A stretch of 41,784 nt of DNA from contig NZ_JAQFWQ010000062.1 of the NCBI RefSeq assembly GCF_027706725.1, positions 1-41,784 on the forward strand. Reading direction: 5' to 3'. This DNA comes from Nocardiopsis endophytica. Its GTDB lineage: Bacteria; Actinomycetota; Actinomycetes; Streptosporangiales; Streptosporangiaceae. Positions 16,551-25,103 of the stretch are shown here, piece after piece (the stretch's first letter is position 1; the number at the start of each line of letters is the position of its first letter). The notes beneath the pieces were generated by a model that saw only the letters and a program-made list of their open reading frames with translations, was not told where the DNA came from and searched no databases. The position numbers were made by a program, and so were the translations under genes.

Positions 16551-17024
16551 GTGCGACGCATCGCCATCACCGGGCACCGGGGCCTGCCGCCCGCCGTGGA
16601 GCGGGAGGTCGACGCGGCCCTGCGCGCCCACCTCGCCGCGCTCGGCGGCCGGCTGATCGGCCTGAGCTGCCTGGCCGACGGCGCCGACACCCTGTTCGCC
16701 CGCGCCGTGGTCGAGGCCGGGGCCGACCTGGAGGCCGTGGTCCCGGCCGAGCGGTACCGGGACGGGCTGCCCCCCGCCCACCGCCCGGTCTACGACGCGC
16801 TGCTGGAACGGGCCGCGCTGGTGCACCGGCTGCCGTTCACCGAGTCCACGCCGCGGGCGCACCTGGAGGCGGGAAGGCACCTGGTGGACCACAGCGACGA
16901 GCTGCTGGCGGTGTGGGACGGCCGCGCGGCGCGCGGGCTCGGCGGGACCGCCGACATCGTGGCCTACGCCCAGGAGCGCGACCGCCCCGTGGTGGTGCTC
17001 TGGCCGGACGGGGCGATGCGCTGA
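16551..17024 (+). CDS. SLOG/LOG-like Rossmann-fold protein
   Basis: A 157-residue protein beginning RRIAITGHRGLP, followed by GLSCLADGADTLFARAVVEAG, a beta strand ending in VVPAERY, and a C-terminal LLAVWDGRAARGLGGTADIVAYA. Together these resemble the SLOG fold (related to DprA and LOG), in which glycine-rich loops bind nucleotide-like ligands. No catalytic family can be assigned with confidence. The GTG at 16551 follows the purine-rich GGGGAGGGGGGA. It is probably cotranscribed with the XRE-TPR gene, so a ligand-sensing or signal-processing partnership is possible (inference). Confidence 0.65.
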   Translation: MRRIAITGHRGLPPAVEREVDAALRAHLAALGGRLIGLSCLADGADTLFARAVVEAGADLEAVVPAERYRDGLPPAHRPVYDALLERAALVHRLPFTESTPRAHLEAGRHLVDHSDELLAVWDGRAARGLGGTADIVAYAQERDRPVVVLWPDGAMR

Positions 17025-17040
17025 AGGCGCGGGCGCCGCG

Positions 17041-18195
17041 TCAGGTCCCGGCGAAGGCGTCGCCCACGTCGCGGGAGCGCAGCACCCCGTACACCCCGCC
17101 GTCCTCGCGGACCAGCAGGTAGACGGGGGCGGGCGTGCGCCGCATGGCCTCCAGCAGGCGCTCGCCGTCCAGGTCGGCGTCGAGCACCGAACCGGCGGTG
17201 ACGGCGACCGCCACCTGCGACACCGGCGTCCATGGCAGCCGGTCCTCGGCGATCCGCTCCTCGGCCGCGGGGTCGACGATCGACACCGGGGCACCCGAGG
17301 AGTCGGTCACCAGGACGGCGCCGGCGTCGGCCTCGCCCATCAGGCGGCGGGCCTCCGACAGCGGGGTGTCGCCGGACACCGGGACGGCGCGGCGGGCCAG
17401 GGTCCGCGCGCGCAGCTTGGGGATGCGCTCCCGGATGCGGGCGTTGCGCAGCGCGGTCCCGGCGCCCATCCACATGAAGGCGCCCAGCAGCACGCCGAGC
17501 AGGACCATGAACACGCTCGGGGTCTCGCCGGTGCGCAGCGCGAGCAGCAGCGGCGCCAGCATCACCAGCACGGCGATGAAGCGGCCGCCCCAGGCCGCCA
17601 CGACGGTCCCGGCGGTGGGGCGGCGGGTCAGCTTCCACACGAGCGCGCGCACCACCTTGCCGCCGTCCAGCGGCAGCCCGGGCAGCAGGTTGAACACGCC
17701 CACCAGGAGGTTGGCCACGAACAGCTGCCAGGTGAGCACGCCCGCCACGGTGTCCGGCGGGACGAACGGCAGCGCCGCGAACCCCACGGCGGCCAGCACC
17801 AGGGACAGCAGCGGCCCGGCGAAGGAGATCCAGAACTCCCGGCCCGGGGTGCGCACCTCGTCGCGCATCTCGGTGACCCCGCCCAGCATGAACAGGGTGA
17901 TGCGGAAGACCGGGACGCCGAACAGGCGGGCGACCACGGCGTGCGCCAGCTCGTGCACCAGCACCGACGCGTACAGCAGCACCGCGAAGGCGAACGCCAC
18001 CAGGTAGGAGGCGGGGCCCAGGGCCAGGGTCCGCTCCACCACGGGCTCGTAGACGATGGTGATGATCGCGGCGATGACCAGCCAGGACGGGGTCACGTAG
18101 ATCGGGATGCCGAACGGACGCCCCATGAGCAGGCCGGAGCCGCGCCCCGTCCCGCCCCGCGCCGCGGGCCGAGTGCTGCTGCCGTTGTCGGTCAC
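17041..18195 (-). CDS. Site-2-type M50 intramembrane protease with CBS domains
   Basis: A 384-residue membrane zinc protease of the Rip3/SpoIVFB-like group. It has about six hydrophobic segments between residues 35 and 250. The zinc motif HELAH is at 81-85 and the second motif FNLLPGLPLDGGK includes Asp177. Two CBS domains occupy the C-terminal third (about 255-380), which usually sense adenine nucleotides. The substrate is typically a membrane-anchored regulator; none is adjacent. The GTG at 18195 has no ribosome-binding site but follows TAGCCT by 6 bases (leaderless). It is divergent from the RecB-family gene, and a similar pairing occurs beside trmI in other actinobacteria. Confidence 0.9.
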   Translation of the reverse strand: MTDNGSSTRPAARGGTGRGSGLLMGRPFGIPIYVTPSWLVIAAIITIVYEPVVERTLALGPASYLVAFAFAVLLYASVLVHELAHAVVARLFGVPVFRITLFMLGGVTEMRDEVRTPGREFWISFAGPLLSLVLAAVGFAALPFVPPDTVAGVLTWQLFVANLLVGVFNLLPGLPLDGGKVVRALVWKLTRRPTAGTVVAAWGGRFIAVLVMLAPLLLALRTGETPSVFMVLLGVLLGAFMWMGAGTALRNARIRERIPKLRARTLARRAVPVSGDTPLSEARRLMGEADAGAVLVTDSSGAPVSIVDPAAEERIAEDRLPWTPVSQVAVAVTAGSVLDADLDGERLLEAMRRTPAPVYLLVREDGGVYGVLRSRDVGDAFAGT

Positions 18196-18201
18196 ACCGC
18201 C

Positions 18202-18207
18202 AGGCTA
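18202..18207 (-). promoter_or_regulatory. -10 box of a leaderless M50 protease promoter
   Basis: TAGCCT, six bases and then GTG 18195, on the minus strand. It lies back to back with the recB-like promoter at 18236-18241. Confidence 0.45.
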
Positions 18208-18235
18208 CGCGGTGCGCGCGGCGGGCGCGCCGCCC

Positions 18236-18241
18236 TAAGGT
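18236..18241 (+). promoter_or_regulatory. -10 box of the RecB-like gene
   Basis: TAAGGT, eight bases and then ATG 18250. The transcript would have no leader or only one or two bases. A poly-G run lies between, but no spaced Shine-Dalgarno sequence. Confidence 0.4.
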
Positions 18242-18249
18242 TGGGGGGC

Positions 18250-19074
18250 ATGGACACCGCCTCCGCGCCCCCGCTCCCCGCCCTCTCCCCGTCGCGGGCC
18301 TCGGACTTCCTGCAGTGCCCGCTGCTGTACCGCTTCCGGGTGATCGACCGGCTCCCGGAGAAGCCGAGCCCGGCGGCGCTGCGCGGAACGCTGGTGCACG
18401 CGGTGCTGGAGCGCCTGTACGAGCTCCCGGCCGACACACGGACCCCGCGCACCGCCCGCGCGCTGGTCGAGCCGCAGTGGGAGAAGCTGCGTTCATCGCG
18501 GTCGGAGGCGGCCGAGCTCTTCGGCGAGCCGGGCGGCGAGGAGGAGCGGGAGTGGCTGGAGAGCGCCTACCCGCTGGTGGAGCGGTACTTCGAGATGGAG
18601 CAGCCGCACCGGCTGGAGCCGCGCGACCGTGAGCTGCGCCTGGACGTGACCCTGGAGTCGGGGCTGCGGCTGCGGGGGTACGTGGACCGGCTGGACGTGG
18701 CGCCGACGGGGCAGATCCGCGTGGTCGACTACAAGACGGGCAAGACGCCGCGGCCCCGGTTCGAGGACAAGGCGAAGTTCCAGATCTTCTTCTACGGGGT
18801 CATGCTGTGGCGGGAGCTGGGCGAGGTGCCCACCCGGCTGCAGCTGATGTACCTGGGCGACGGCGGGGTGCGCTGGTACGAGCCGACCGAGGAGGAGCTG
18901 CGGGCCGCGGAGGCGGAGATCTCGCGGATCTGGGCGGAGATCGAGCGAACGGCCCGGTCGGGCGAGTGGCGCCCGCGCAAGAGCAGGCTGTGCGACTGGT
19001 GCGACCACCAGGCGGTGTGCCCGGAGTTCGGGGGGACGCCGCCGCCGCTGCCGACCCCTGCGCCGAGGAGCTGA
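18250..19074 (+). CDS. RecB-family PD-(D/E)XK exonuclease with an iron-sulfur motif
   Basis: A 274-residue nuclease related to Cas4 and the AddB/RecB nuclease domain, and to M. tuberculosis Rv2119, likely acting in DNA repair. GTLVHAVLERL carries the conserved His50. GYVDRLDVAPTGQIRVVDYKTGK supplies the Asp and the DYK active-site triad. Four cysteines (Cys23 in FLQCPLLYRF and three in LCDWCDHQAVCPEF) have the spacing of a 4Fe-4S cluster that clamps the fold. The C-terminus is proline-rich. The neighbouring trmI and proteasome genes match the Rv2119-Rv2109c region, though here the gene is turned away from them. Confidence 0.88.
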   Translation: MDTASAPPLPALSPSRASDFLQCPLLYRFRVIDRLPEKPSPAALRGTLVHAVLERLYELPADTRTPRTARALVEPQWEKLRSSRSEAAELFGEPGGEEEREWLESAYPLVERYFEMEQPHRLEPRDRELRLDVTLESGLRLRGYVDRLDVAPTGQIRVVDYKTGKTPRPRFEDKAKFQIFFYGVMLWRELGEVPTRLQLMYLGDGGVRWYEPTEEELRAAEAEISRIWAEIERTARSGEWRPRKSRLCDWCDHQAVCPEFGGTPPPLPTPAPRS

Positions 19075-19158
19075 GCGCCCGGGGGCGTCCGCGGCATCGT
19101 CCGAGGGAAGGAGGGCGGATCGGCCTCGGGGAGGTACTGCGGCGCCCCCTGCCGCCTC

Positions 19159-19164
19159 TAGCGT
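19159..19164 (+). promoter_or_regulatory. -10 box of a leaderless histidine kinase promoter
   Basis: TAGCGT, six bases and then GTG 19171. The intervening cgaggt is too close to the GTG to act as a ribosome-binding site. Confidence 0.45.
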
Positions 19165-19170
19165 CGAGGT

Positions 19171-20463
19171 GTGTCGCCGTCCCCTTCCCGAACCGGTTCC
19201 GAGAGCGGCGCCGCGGGAGGCCGCGGCTCCCCGGCCCGCCGTGTGCTCGCGTGGCTGCCCGCCCGTCGTCGGGACCGGGTGACCGATGCGCTATTGGTGC
19301 TGCTGCTCGCCGGGCTCAATGCCGCGCTCGTTCCCACCTGGAGCAGGGCCTCGGAGTTCGATGCGAGCTTCACCTGGCCGCTCGGCGGCTATCTGGCCGG
19401 GTGCCTCCTGGCCGCGGTCATGGTGGCGCGCCGCCGCCTGCCGCTGACGGTGCTGGTCTGCATGTCCCTGGGCGGCGTGCTCGCCGAGGCGTCGGGCGCG
19501 TTCGTGTGGGGTGTGGCCGGGCCCGGCATCGCGGTGGCCTCGTACGCCGTCGGGCGGCACCTCCCCCTGGCGCGCAGCCTGGGTTCGCTGGGGGTGGGGG
19601 CCGCCGTGGACGCGGCCGCGACCCTGGCCTCGCCGGTGCAGCCGTCCGCCGACATCCCGGGGGCGACGCCCTACGTGCTCACGCTCGTGTGGATGGGCGG
19701 GGCCTGGTGGGTGGGGCGGCTGGTGCGGATGCGCACCTACGACACCGCCGAGCTGCGGGAGCGGGCGCGGCGCCTGGAGCGGGCCCGGGACGCGCACGTG
19801 CGCGCCGTGCTGGCCGAGGAGCGCTCGCGGATCGCCCGGGAGCTGCACGACGTGGTGGCCCACCACGTGAGCGTGATGACCGTCCAGGCGACGGCGGGGC
19901 GGCGCGTCATCCACCGGTCGCCGGAGGCCGCCGAGCAGGCGCTGACCGACATCGAGGAGACGGGCCGGCAGGCGCTGGCGGAGATGCGGCGCGTCGTCGG
20001 GGTGCTGAGGATGGCGGAGGCGCCCGAGGGCGGGGGCGCCGAGCGCGGGCCGCAGCCCGGGGCGTCCGACCTCGGCGCACTCGCCGCCCACCTGCGCGAG
20101 GCGGGCCTGGACGTCGACCTGGAGGTGCGCGGGGAGGGCGGCGACCCGCCCCCGGCGCAGGGGCTGACGCTGTACCGGGTGGTGCAGGAGTCGCTGACCA
20201 ACGTCCTCAAGCACGCGGGCGAGGGCGCGCGGGCGCGGGTGGTGGTGGACCTGGGCGCGGACGCGGTGACGGTGGAGGTGACGGACGACGGGGGGCGGGG
20301 CGGCCGGGTCGGCTCCGGGGCGCGCCCTCCGGAGGAGCCGGGGCACGGCCTGCTGGGGATGCGCGAGCGTGTGTCGCTGTTCGGCGGCCGGCTGGAATCG
20401 GGGCCGATCGAGGGGGCGGGCTTCCGCGTGCGGGCGGAGATCCCGCACAACCGCACGAGCTGA
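19171..20463 (+). CDS. Two-component sensor histidine kinase (NarL/DesK class)
   Basis: A 430-residue membrane sensor. After a polar N-terminus there are about four to five hydrophobic segments (40-185), a coiled linker and a HisKA_3 dimerisation domain with the phosphoacceptor His226 in RIARELHDVVAHHVSVM. The HATPase domain follows, with VVQESLTNVLKHAG, VTDDGGRGG and GHGLLGMRERV. The class pairs with LuxR-type response regulators. The only such regulator here is at 24088-24771, beyond the ABC transporter on the other strand, and is the likely partner (inference). The gene is convergent with the permease gene 57 bp away. The signal is unknown. Confidence 0.92.
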   Translation: MSPSPSRTGSESGAAGGRGSPARRVLAWLPARRRDRVTDALLVLLLAGLNAALVPTWSRASEFDASFTWPLGGYLAGCLLAAVMVARRRLPLTVLVCMSLGGVLAEASGAFVWGVAGPGIAVASYAVGRHLPLARSLGSLGVGAAVDAAATLASPVQPSADIPGATPYVLTLVWMGGAWWVGRLVRMRTYDTAELRERARRLERARDAHVRAVLAEERSRIARELHDVVAHHVSVMTVQATAGRRVIHRSPEAAEQALTDIEETGRQALAEMRRVVGVLRMAEAPEGGGAERGPQPGASDLGALAAHLREAGLDVDLEVRGEGGDPPPAQGLTLYRVVQESLTNVLKHAGEGARARVVVDLGADAVTVEVTDDGGRGGRVGSGARPPEEPGHGLLGMRERVSLFGGRLESGPIEGAGFRVRAEIPHNRTS

Positions 20464-20520
20464 CCGCCCCCGGGGCCTCCTCCCGCGGACTCCCGCGGAC
20501 CCGTCGGGCTCCCGGCCCCG

Positions 20521-23094
20521 CTACTCCGTCGCGATCGCCTTCAGGACGTCCAGCCGGGACGCCCTCCACGCCGGCCACAGGGACGCCAGAACGCCGATGA
20601 CGACCGACGCCCCCAGCAGCGCAGCCAGGGTCCCCACCGGCACCGCGAAGACCACGATGCCCTCGTCCTCCAGGACCTTGTGCAGCGCCCACGCGAACAG
20701 CAGGCCGACGCCCAGGCCCGGCAGCGCCCCGAACACGGCGATCACGACCGCCTCCAGGCGGATCATCTTCCGCAGTCCGACCCGGGACAGGCCCACCGCG
20801 CGCAGAAGGCCGATCTCGCGCACCCGCTCGGACGCCGACAGGGCCAGCGTGTTCGCGATCCCGAGCCCGGCGATCACCACGGACAGCACGAGCATCGCCG
20901 AGATGGTCCCGGTCAGCCGCGCCAGGCTCTCCCGGTTGCGCTCCTTCATCTCTCCCCGGTCGAGGACCTCGGCGCCCGGTGCGCCCTCCAGCGCCGTGTC
21001 CACCGCGGCGCGCGCCCGGTCCGCCGCGCCCGGCTCGGCGGACACGTAGACCGCCGCCACCAGGTCGTCGTCGAAGTACTCGGTGTAGGCCTCGGGCGAG
21101 AGCAGGTGGTCGGCCGACACCAGGGAGCCGGTGGCGTACACCCCTTCGAGGGGCAGCTCGGCCTCCGTCCCGTCGGGGAAGACGACGGGGACGTCCCGGC
21201 CGACGCGCCACCCGCGCTCGTCGGCGACGTCCTGCGACACCATCATCCCCGCCTCGGAGAAGCCCCCGCCGCCCTCCACCACGTCCAGCGAGGCCGCGCG
21301 GGCCAGGCGCTCGGGGTCCCCGGACGAGGCCATCGCCGGGGCGCCCGCGACCTCCAGCTGCCCGACCCGCACCGCGGCCACCGCCGCCACTCCGGGCGCC
21401 CCGTCGACCTCCTCGACCACCTGCGGCGGGACCGACCGGTCGAACCCCTCGGCCACCACGGCCAGGTCGGCGCCCATGGCCTCGTCGATCCTGCGGTCCA
21501 CCGACTCCTCGGCCGACGCGCTCAGCGCCGCGATCGCCGCGACCAGCCCCAGCCCCACGGTCAGCGCCATCGCGGTCGCGGCTGTGCGGCGCGGGCTGCG
21601 CAGCGCGTTGTCCCGCCCCAGCCGTCCGGGCAGGCCCCACAGGCGCGGCAGCGGCGCCCCGACGGCGCGCAGCACCGGCCGGCCGAGCACGGGGGCCAGC
21701 GCGGCCAGCGCCAGCAGCACCAGGGCGGCGCCGGCCCCCACCAGCCACGGCGCCGCGTCCCCTCCCGCCAGCAGGACCCCGCCGGCGGTGGAGGCGGCAC
21801 CCGCCACCGCGGCCGCTGCTCCGGCCGCGAGCCGGCCCGCCCCGGTGACCGGGGCGGTCGTGGCGCCGATGTCGTCGCGCATGGCGGCCACCGGCGGCAC
21901 ACGCGTCCCCCGTCGCACCGGCACGTAGGCGGCGGCGAGGGTGACCCCGACGCCGACCGCCACCGCGACGGCCGCGCTCGTTCCGGTGAGCCGCAGCGGC
22001 ACCTCCGGCAGCCCCACCCCGGCCGCCCCCATGGCGGCCAGCACGCCCCGCGCCAGGGCGGCACCGGCGGCCAGGCCCAGCGCCGAGCCGACCAGCCCGA
22101 CGCCGACGGCCTCGCCCATCACCACGGCGCGCACCTGCGCCTGGGAGGCGCCGACCGCGCGCAGCAGAGCCAGCTCCCGCACGCGGCGCGCCACCAGCAC
22201 CGCGAAGGTGTTGGCGATCAGGAAGGAGGCGGTGAACAGGGCGATCCCGGCGAAGGTCAGGAGGAAGACCTCGAAGAAGCCGAGGACCTCCAGCAGCGGG
22301 CCGGTCTCCTCGTCGCGCACGATGTCCATGGGCAGGGACTCGGCGCCGAGCGGCAGCACGGGGGCGACGGAGTCGGCGATCTGCCACTGCGACTTGGCGT
22401 CGTCGCCCACCAGGTGGAACTCGGTGACCCGGTCGGGGTCGCCGAGCAGCAGGCGGCGGGCGGTCTCCGGCTCGAAGGCCGCGACGGTCGCCCCGGCCGC
22501 CATGCCCACCTCCCCGGCGCGGAAGACGCCGGTGAGCTCCATCTCGCGCTCGTCGACCTGCCCGCCGCCCGGGTCGGGGAAGCGCAGCACGGCGCGGTCG
22601 CCGGGTTCCAGGCCCTGGTCGGCGGCGGTGCCCTCGTCCAGGGCGAACTCGTCACCGGCCGCAGGGCCGCGGCCCGCCGTCAGGGCGACCCCGGACCCGG
22701 GCCTGCCGTGCCAGGTGGTGCCGATCTGCGGCGGCCCCTGGCCGCCGACCTCCTCGCCGTCGGGGCCGAGCAGCGCGGCGGTGCCCTCGGCGACCGGGTA
22801 GACGCCCTCGACCTCCTCGGGTTCGGCCAGCTCCTCCGCCAGGTCGGCGGGCAGGCCGGGGCCGGCGCCGAGGGAGGGCCCGGCCTGCTGGGAGAAGGCC
22901 TGCTCGGCGCGGACCACGGCGTCCACGTCGGCGTCGACGCCCTCGAACATGCGGGTGAAGGACCGCTCCATGGTGTCGGTGAGGATGAGCGTGCCGCTGG
23001 TGAACGCCACGCCCAGCACCACGGCGACGGCGGTGAGGGCCAGGCGGAGCCGGTGGGCGGCCAGGCCGCGCAGGGCGAGGCGGAGCAGGATCAT
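20521..23094 (-). CDS. ABC transporter permease, MacB/FtsX type
   Basis: An 857-residue inner-membrane protein with two FtsX-like permease units. The N-terminal membrane helix (LRLALTAVAVVLGVAFTSGTLIL) is followed by a large extracytoplasmic domain (about 45-250) and the first FtsX unit with three or more helices (about 255-400). A second anchor and outer domain come next, then the final FtsX unit (about 720-857). This architecture serves export or mechanotransmission of lipids, peptides or lipoproteins rather than nutrient uptake. The ATG at 23094 overlaps the ATPase stop codon by 4 bases (ATGA), so the two are translationally coupled. Substrate unknown. Confidence 0.92.
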   Translation of the reverse strand: MILLRLALRGLAAHRLRLALTAVAVVLGVAFTSGTLILTDTMERSFTRMFEGVDADVDAVVRAEQAFSQQAGPSLGAGPGLPADLAEELAEPEEVEGVYPVAEGTAALLGPDGEEVGGQGPPQIGTTWHGRPGSGVALTAGRGPAAGDEFALDEGTAADQGLEPGDRAVLRFPDPGGGQVDEREMELTGVFRAGEVGMAAGATVAAFEPETARRLLLGDPDRVTEFHLVGDDAKSQWQIADSVAPVLPLGAESLPMDIVRDEETGPLLEVLGFFEVFLLTFAGIALFTASFLIANTFAVLVARRVRELALLRAVGASQAQVRAVVMGEAVGVGLVGSALGLAAGAALARGVLAAMGAAGVGLPEVPLRLTGTSAAVAVAVGVGVTLAAAYVPVRRGTRVPPVAAMRDDIGATTAPVTGAGRLAAGAAAAVAGAASTAGGVLLAGGDAAPWLVGAGAALVLLALAALAPVLGRPVLRAVGAPLPRLWGLPGRLGRDNALRSPRRTAATAMALTVGLGLVAAIAALSASAEESVDRRIDEAMGADLAVVAEGFDRSVPPQVVEEVDGAPGVAAVAAVRVGQLEVAGAPAMASSGDPERLARAASLDVVEGGGGFSEAGMMVSQDVADERGWRVGRDVPVVFPDGTEAELPLEGVYATGSLVSADHLLSPEAYTEYFDDDLVAAVYVSAEPGAADRARAAVDTALEGAPGAEVLDRGEMKERNRESLARLTGTISAMLVLSVVIAGLGIANTLALSASERVREIGLLRAVGLSRVGLRKMIRLEAVVIAVFGALPGLGVGLLFAWALHKVLEDEGIVVFAVPVGTLAALLGASVVIGVLASLWPAWRASRLDVLKAIATE

Positions 23095-23861
23095 GCCGGG
23101 CTCCCCGCGCTCTTCATCCGCTCCAGGATCGTGTCGGCGTCGGGGTCGGCCAGCCGCCCGGCGACGCGGCCGTCGGCGAGGAAGACGACGAGGTCGGCGT
23201 AGGAGGCGGCGGCGGGGTCGTGGGTGACCATGACGGTGGTCTGGCCGTGCAGGTGGGCGGCGTCCCTGAGGAGGCCGAGGACTTCGCGGCCGGAGGCGGT
23301 GTCGAGGTTGCCGGTGGGTTCGTCGGCGAAGACGATGTCGGGGCGGGCCGCGAGGGCGCGGGCGCAGGCCACGCGCTGCTGCTGGCCGCCGGAGAGCTCC
23401 GAGGGGCGGTGGCCGAGCCGGTCGCGCAGGCCGACGGCGTCGATGACCCGGTCGAGCCAGTCGCGGTCGGGGCGGCGCCCGGCGATGTCGGAGGGGAGGG
23501 TGATGTTCTCCAGCGCGGTGAGCGTGGGGACGAGGTTGAATGCCTGGAAGACGAAGCCGACCCGGTCGCGGCGGAGGCGGGTCAGGGCGCGCTCGCCGAG
23601 GCCGGTGAGGTCGGTGCCGCCGAGCACGACCCGCCCGGAGGTGACCGTGTCGAGCCCGGCCATGCAGTGCATCAGCGTGGACTTGCCGGAGCCGGAGGGG
23701 CCCATGACGGCGGTGAGACGGCCCTGGGGGACGGCGAGGCTGACCCCGTCGAGGGCGGCCACGCGGGAGTCGCCCCTGCCGTAGATCTTGCGGACGTCCT
23801 CGACGGCGGCCGCGGCGGGCGGCCCGGTGGACTCCTCGGTCGTCGCGGCGGTCTGGGTCAT
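23091..23861 (-). CDS. ABC transporter ATP-binding protein, MacB/LolD type
   Basis: A 256-residue ATPase that drives the adjacent permease. It has Walker A MGPSGSGKST (53-62), the Q-loop VFQAFNLVPTLT typical of MacB/LolD, the signature LSGGQQQR, Walker B IVFADEPTGNLD and the switch His in VTHD. The ATG at 23861 has GGGAGG about 5 bases upstream. A longer version from ATG 23912 adds 17 residues and lies exactly 7 bases after a TAGCGT box (23920-23925), so a leaderless start there is possible. It forms an operon with the permease. The response regulator gene lies 226 bp upstream on the same strand. Confidence 0.93.
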   Translation of the reverse strand: MTQTAATTEESTGPPAAAAVEDVRKIYGRGDSRVAALDGVSLAVPQGRLTAVMGPSGSGKSTLMHCMAGLDTVTSGRVVLGGTDLTGLGERALTRLRRDRVGFVFQAFNLVPTLTALENITLPSDIAGRRPDRDWLDRVIDAVGLRDRLGHRPSELSGGQQQRVACARALAARPDIVFADEPTGNLDTASGREVLGLLRDAAHLHGQTTVMVTHDPAAASYADLVVFLADGRVAGRLADPDADTILERMKSAGSPA

Positions 23862-23919
23862 GGGTTCCTCCCGGCGGGCGAGGGGACGGGGCGGTCGGCG
23901 GCCCCGCGCCATGGCCCCG

Positions 23920-23925
23920 ACGCTA
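23920..23925 (-). promoter_or_regulatory. -10 box upstream of the ABC operon
   Basis: TAGCGT, seven bases and then an in-frame ATG at 23912. Transcription starting there gives either a leaderless long form or a 51-base leader for the ribosome-binding site at ATG 23861. Confidence 0.4.
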
Positions 23926-24087
23926 GGCCGAACCCCCGGTCGCGCGCCTCCCCCTGAGGAGGTATTCGGCCCTACGCGCAGGAGCGTGCGAGACGGTGCC
24001 GACGACGGGACCGGCCTACCCGGCCAGGAAGAAAGCGACGGGGAGGATCGGCGCCCCGCCCGCTAGCGCTGCCGGACGGGCCGCCCC

Positions 24088-24771
24088 TCAGCCGTCGTCT
24101 TCGCCCGGGCGCACCACTCCGGTCTCGTAGGCGTGGACGACGGCCTGGACGCGGTCGCGCAGGCCCAGCTTGGTCAGCACGTTTCCCACGTGCGTCTTCA
24201 CCGTCGTCTCGCTCACCACCAGCGCCGCCGCGATCTCGGCGTTCGAGCGGCCCCGCGCGAGCAGGCGCAGCACCTCGCGCTCGCGCTCGGTCAGCCGGTC
24301 CATCTCCGTCGACGGCCGCTCCCGCGTGCTCGGCAGCTTGTCAGCGAACCGGTCGAGAAGGCGCCGCGTGACGGTCGGCGCGACGATCGCCGCCCCCTCC
24401 GCCACCACCCGGATCGCCCCCGCCAGCTCCTCCGGCGGCACGTCCTTGAGGAGGAACCCGCTGGCGCCCGCGCGCAGCGCCTCCACGACGTACTCGTCCA
24501 GGTCGAAGGTGGTCAGCACGAGCACCCGCACGGTCTGCCCCGTGCCTCGCGCCCAGCCGAGGATCTCGCGGGTGGCGTCGATGCCGTCCTTGCCCGGCAT
24601 GCGGATGTCCATCAGCACCACGTCGGGCAGCAGCCGCTTGGTCGAGGCCACGGCGCCGTTGCCGTCGGAGGCCTCCCCCACGACCGAGATGTCCTCCTCG
24701 GCCTCCAGGATGAGCCGGAAGCCGGTGCGCAGGAGCGGCTGATCGTCGACGAGCAGAACACGGATGGCCAT
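24088..24771 (-). CDS. LuxR/NarL-family response regulator
   Basis: A 227-residue DNA-binding response regulator. The receiver domain (1-120) has VLLVDDQPLLR with acidic residues Asp9 and Asp10, phosphoacceptor Asp55 in VVLMDIRMPGKDG, a TTFDLDEYV switch and GFLLKDV. The C-terminal LuxR helix-turn-helix (about 150-215) has LTEREREVLRLLARGRSNAEIA and ETTVKTHVGNVLTKLGLRDR. The ATG at 24771 is preferred because it begins directly with the receiver fold. No ribosome-binding site is present, but AAGAAT lies 7 bases upstream, suggesting a leaderless message. It likely works with the kinase at 19171 and may control the ABC transporter between them (inference). Confidence 0.93.
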   Translation of the reverse strand: MAIRVLLVDDQPLLRTGFRLILEAEEDISVVGEASDGNGAVASTKRLLPDVVLMDIRMPGKDGIDATREILGWARGTGQTVRVLVLTTFDLDEYVVEALRAGASGFLLKDVPPEELAGAIRVVAEGAAIVAPTVTRRLLDRFADKLPSTRERPSTEMDRLTEREREVLRLLARGRSNAEIAAALVVSETTVKTHVGNVLTKLGLRDRVQAVVHAYETGVVRPGEDDG

Positions 24772-25103
24772 GGAGGGGATTCTTCCCGATCCGCGGACCC
24801 GCGGGCACACTCCGGCGCCCTCCGGGCCGGTTCCGGCCCACGCGCGCACCCCCTTTCCCGCCCCGCCCCCGCCGTGGCCCGGGCCGCCGTGCGACCCGCC
24901 GGACGGCGCCCCGGTTCTCCCGGTTCCACCCCCGGACTGCGACCATGAGGCTCGTGACGGACCTCACCAGCGCACCGCCTCCGACGCCGCCAACCCTCCG
25001 CCCCGCGGCGGCGTCCCACCTTGTGGCGCGCGCCCGGAGGATCCCGGAGACGCCCGCCGCACGCCCCACTCCCCGTCGAGAACCGAAATAGCGAGAACCG
25101 CCC
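24772..25103. other. Divergent intergenic region, response regulator / exporter
   Basis: This 332-bp interval holds the AAGAAT box (24779-24784, minus) of the response regulator. No clear promoter for the exporter gene, no repeat and no credible small gene are seen. Confidence 0.5.
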
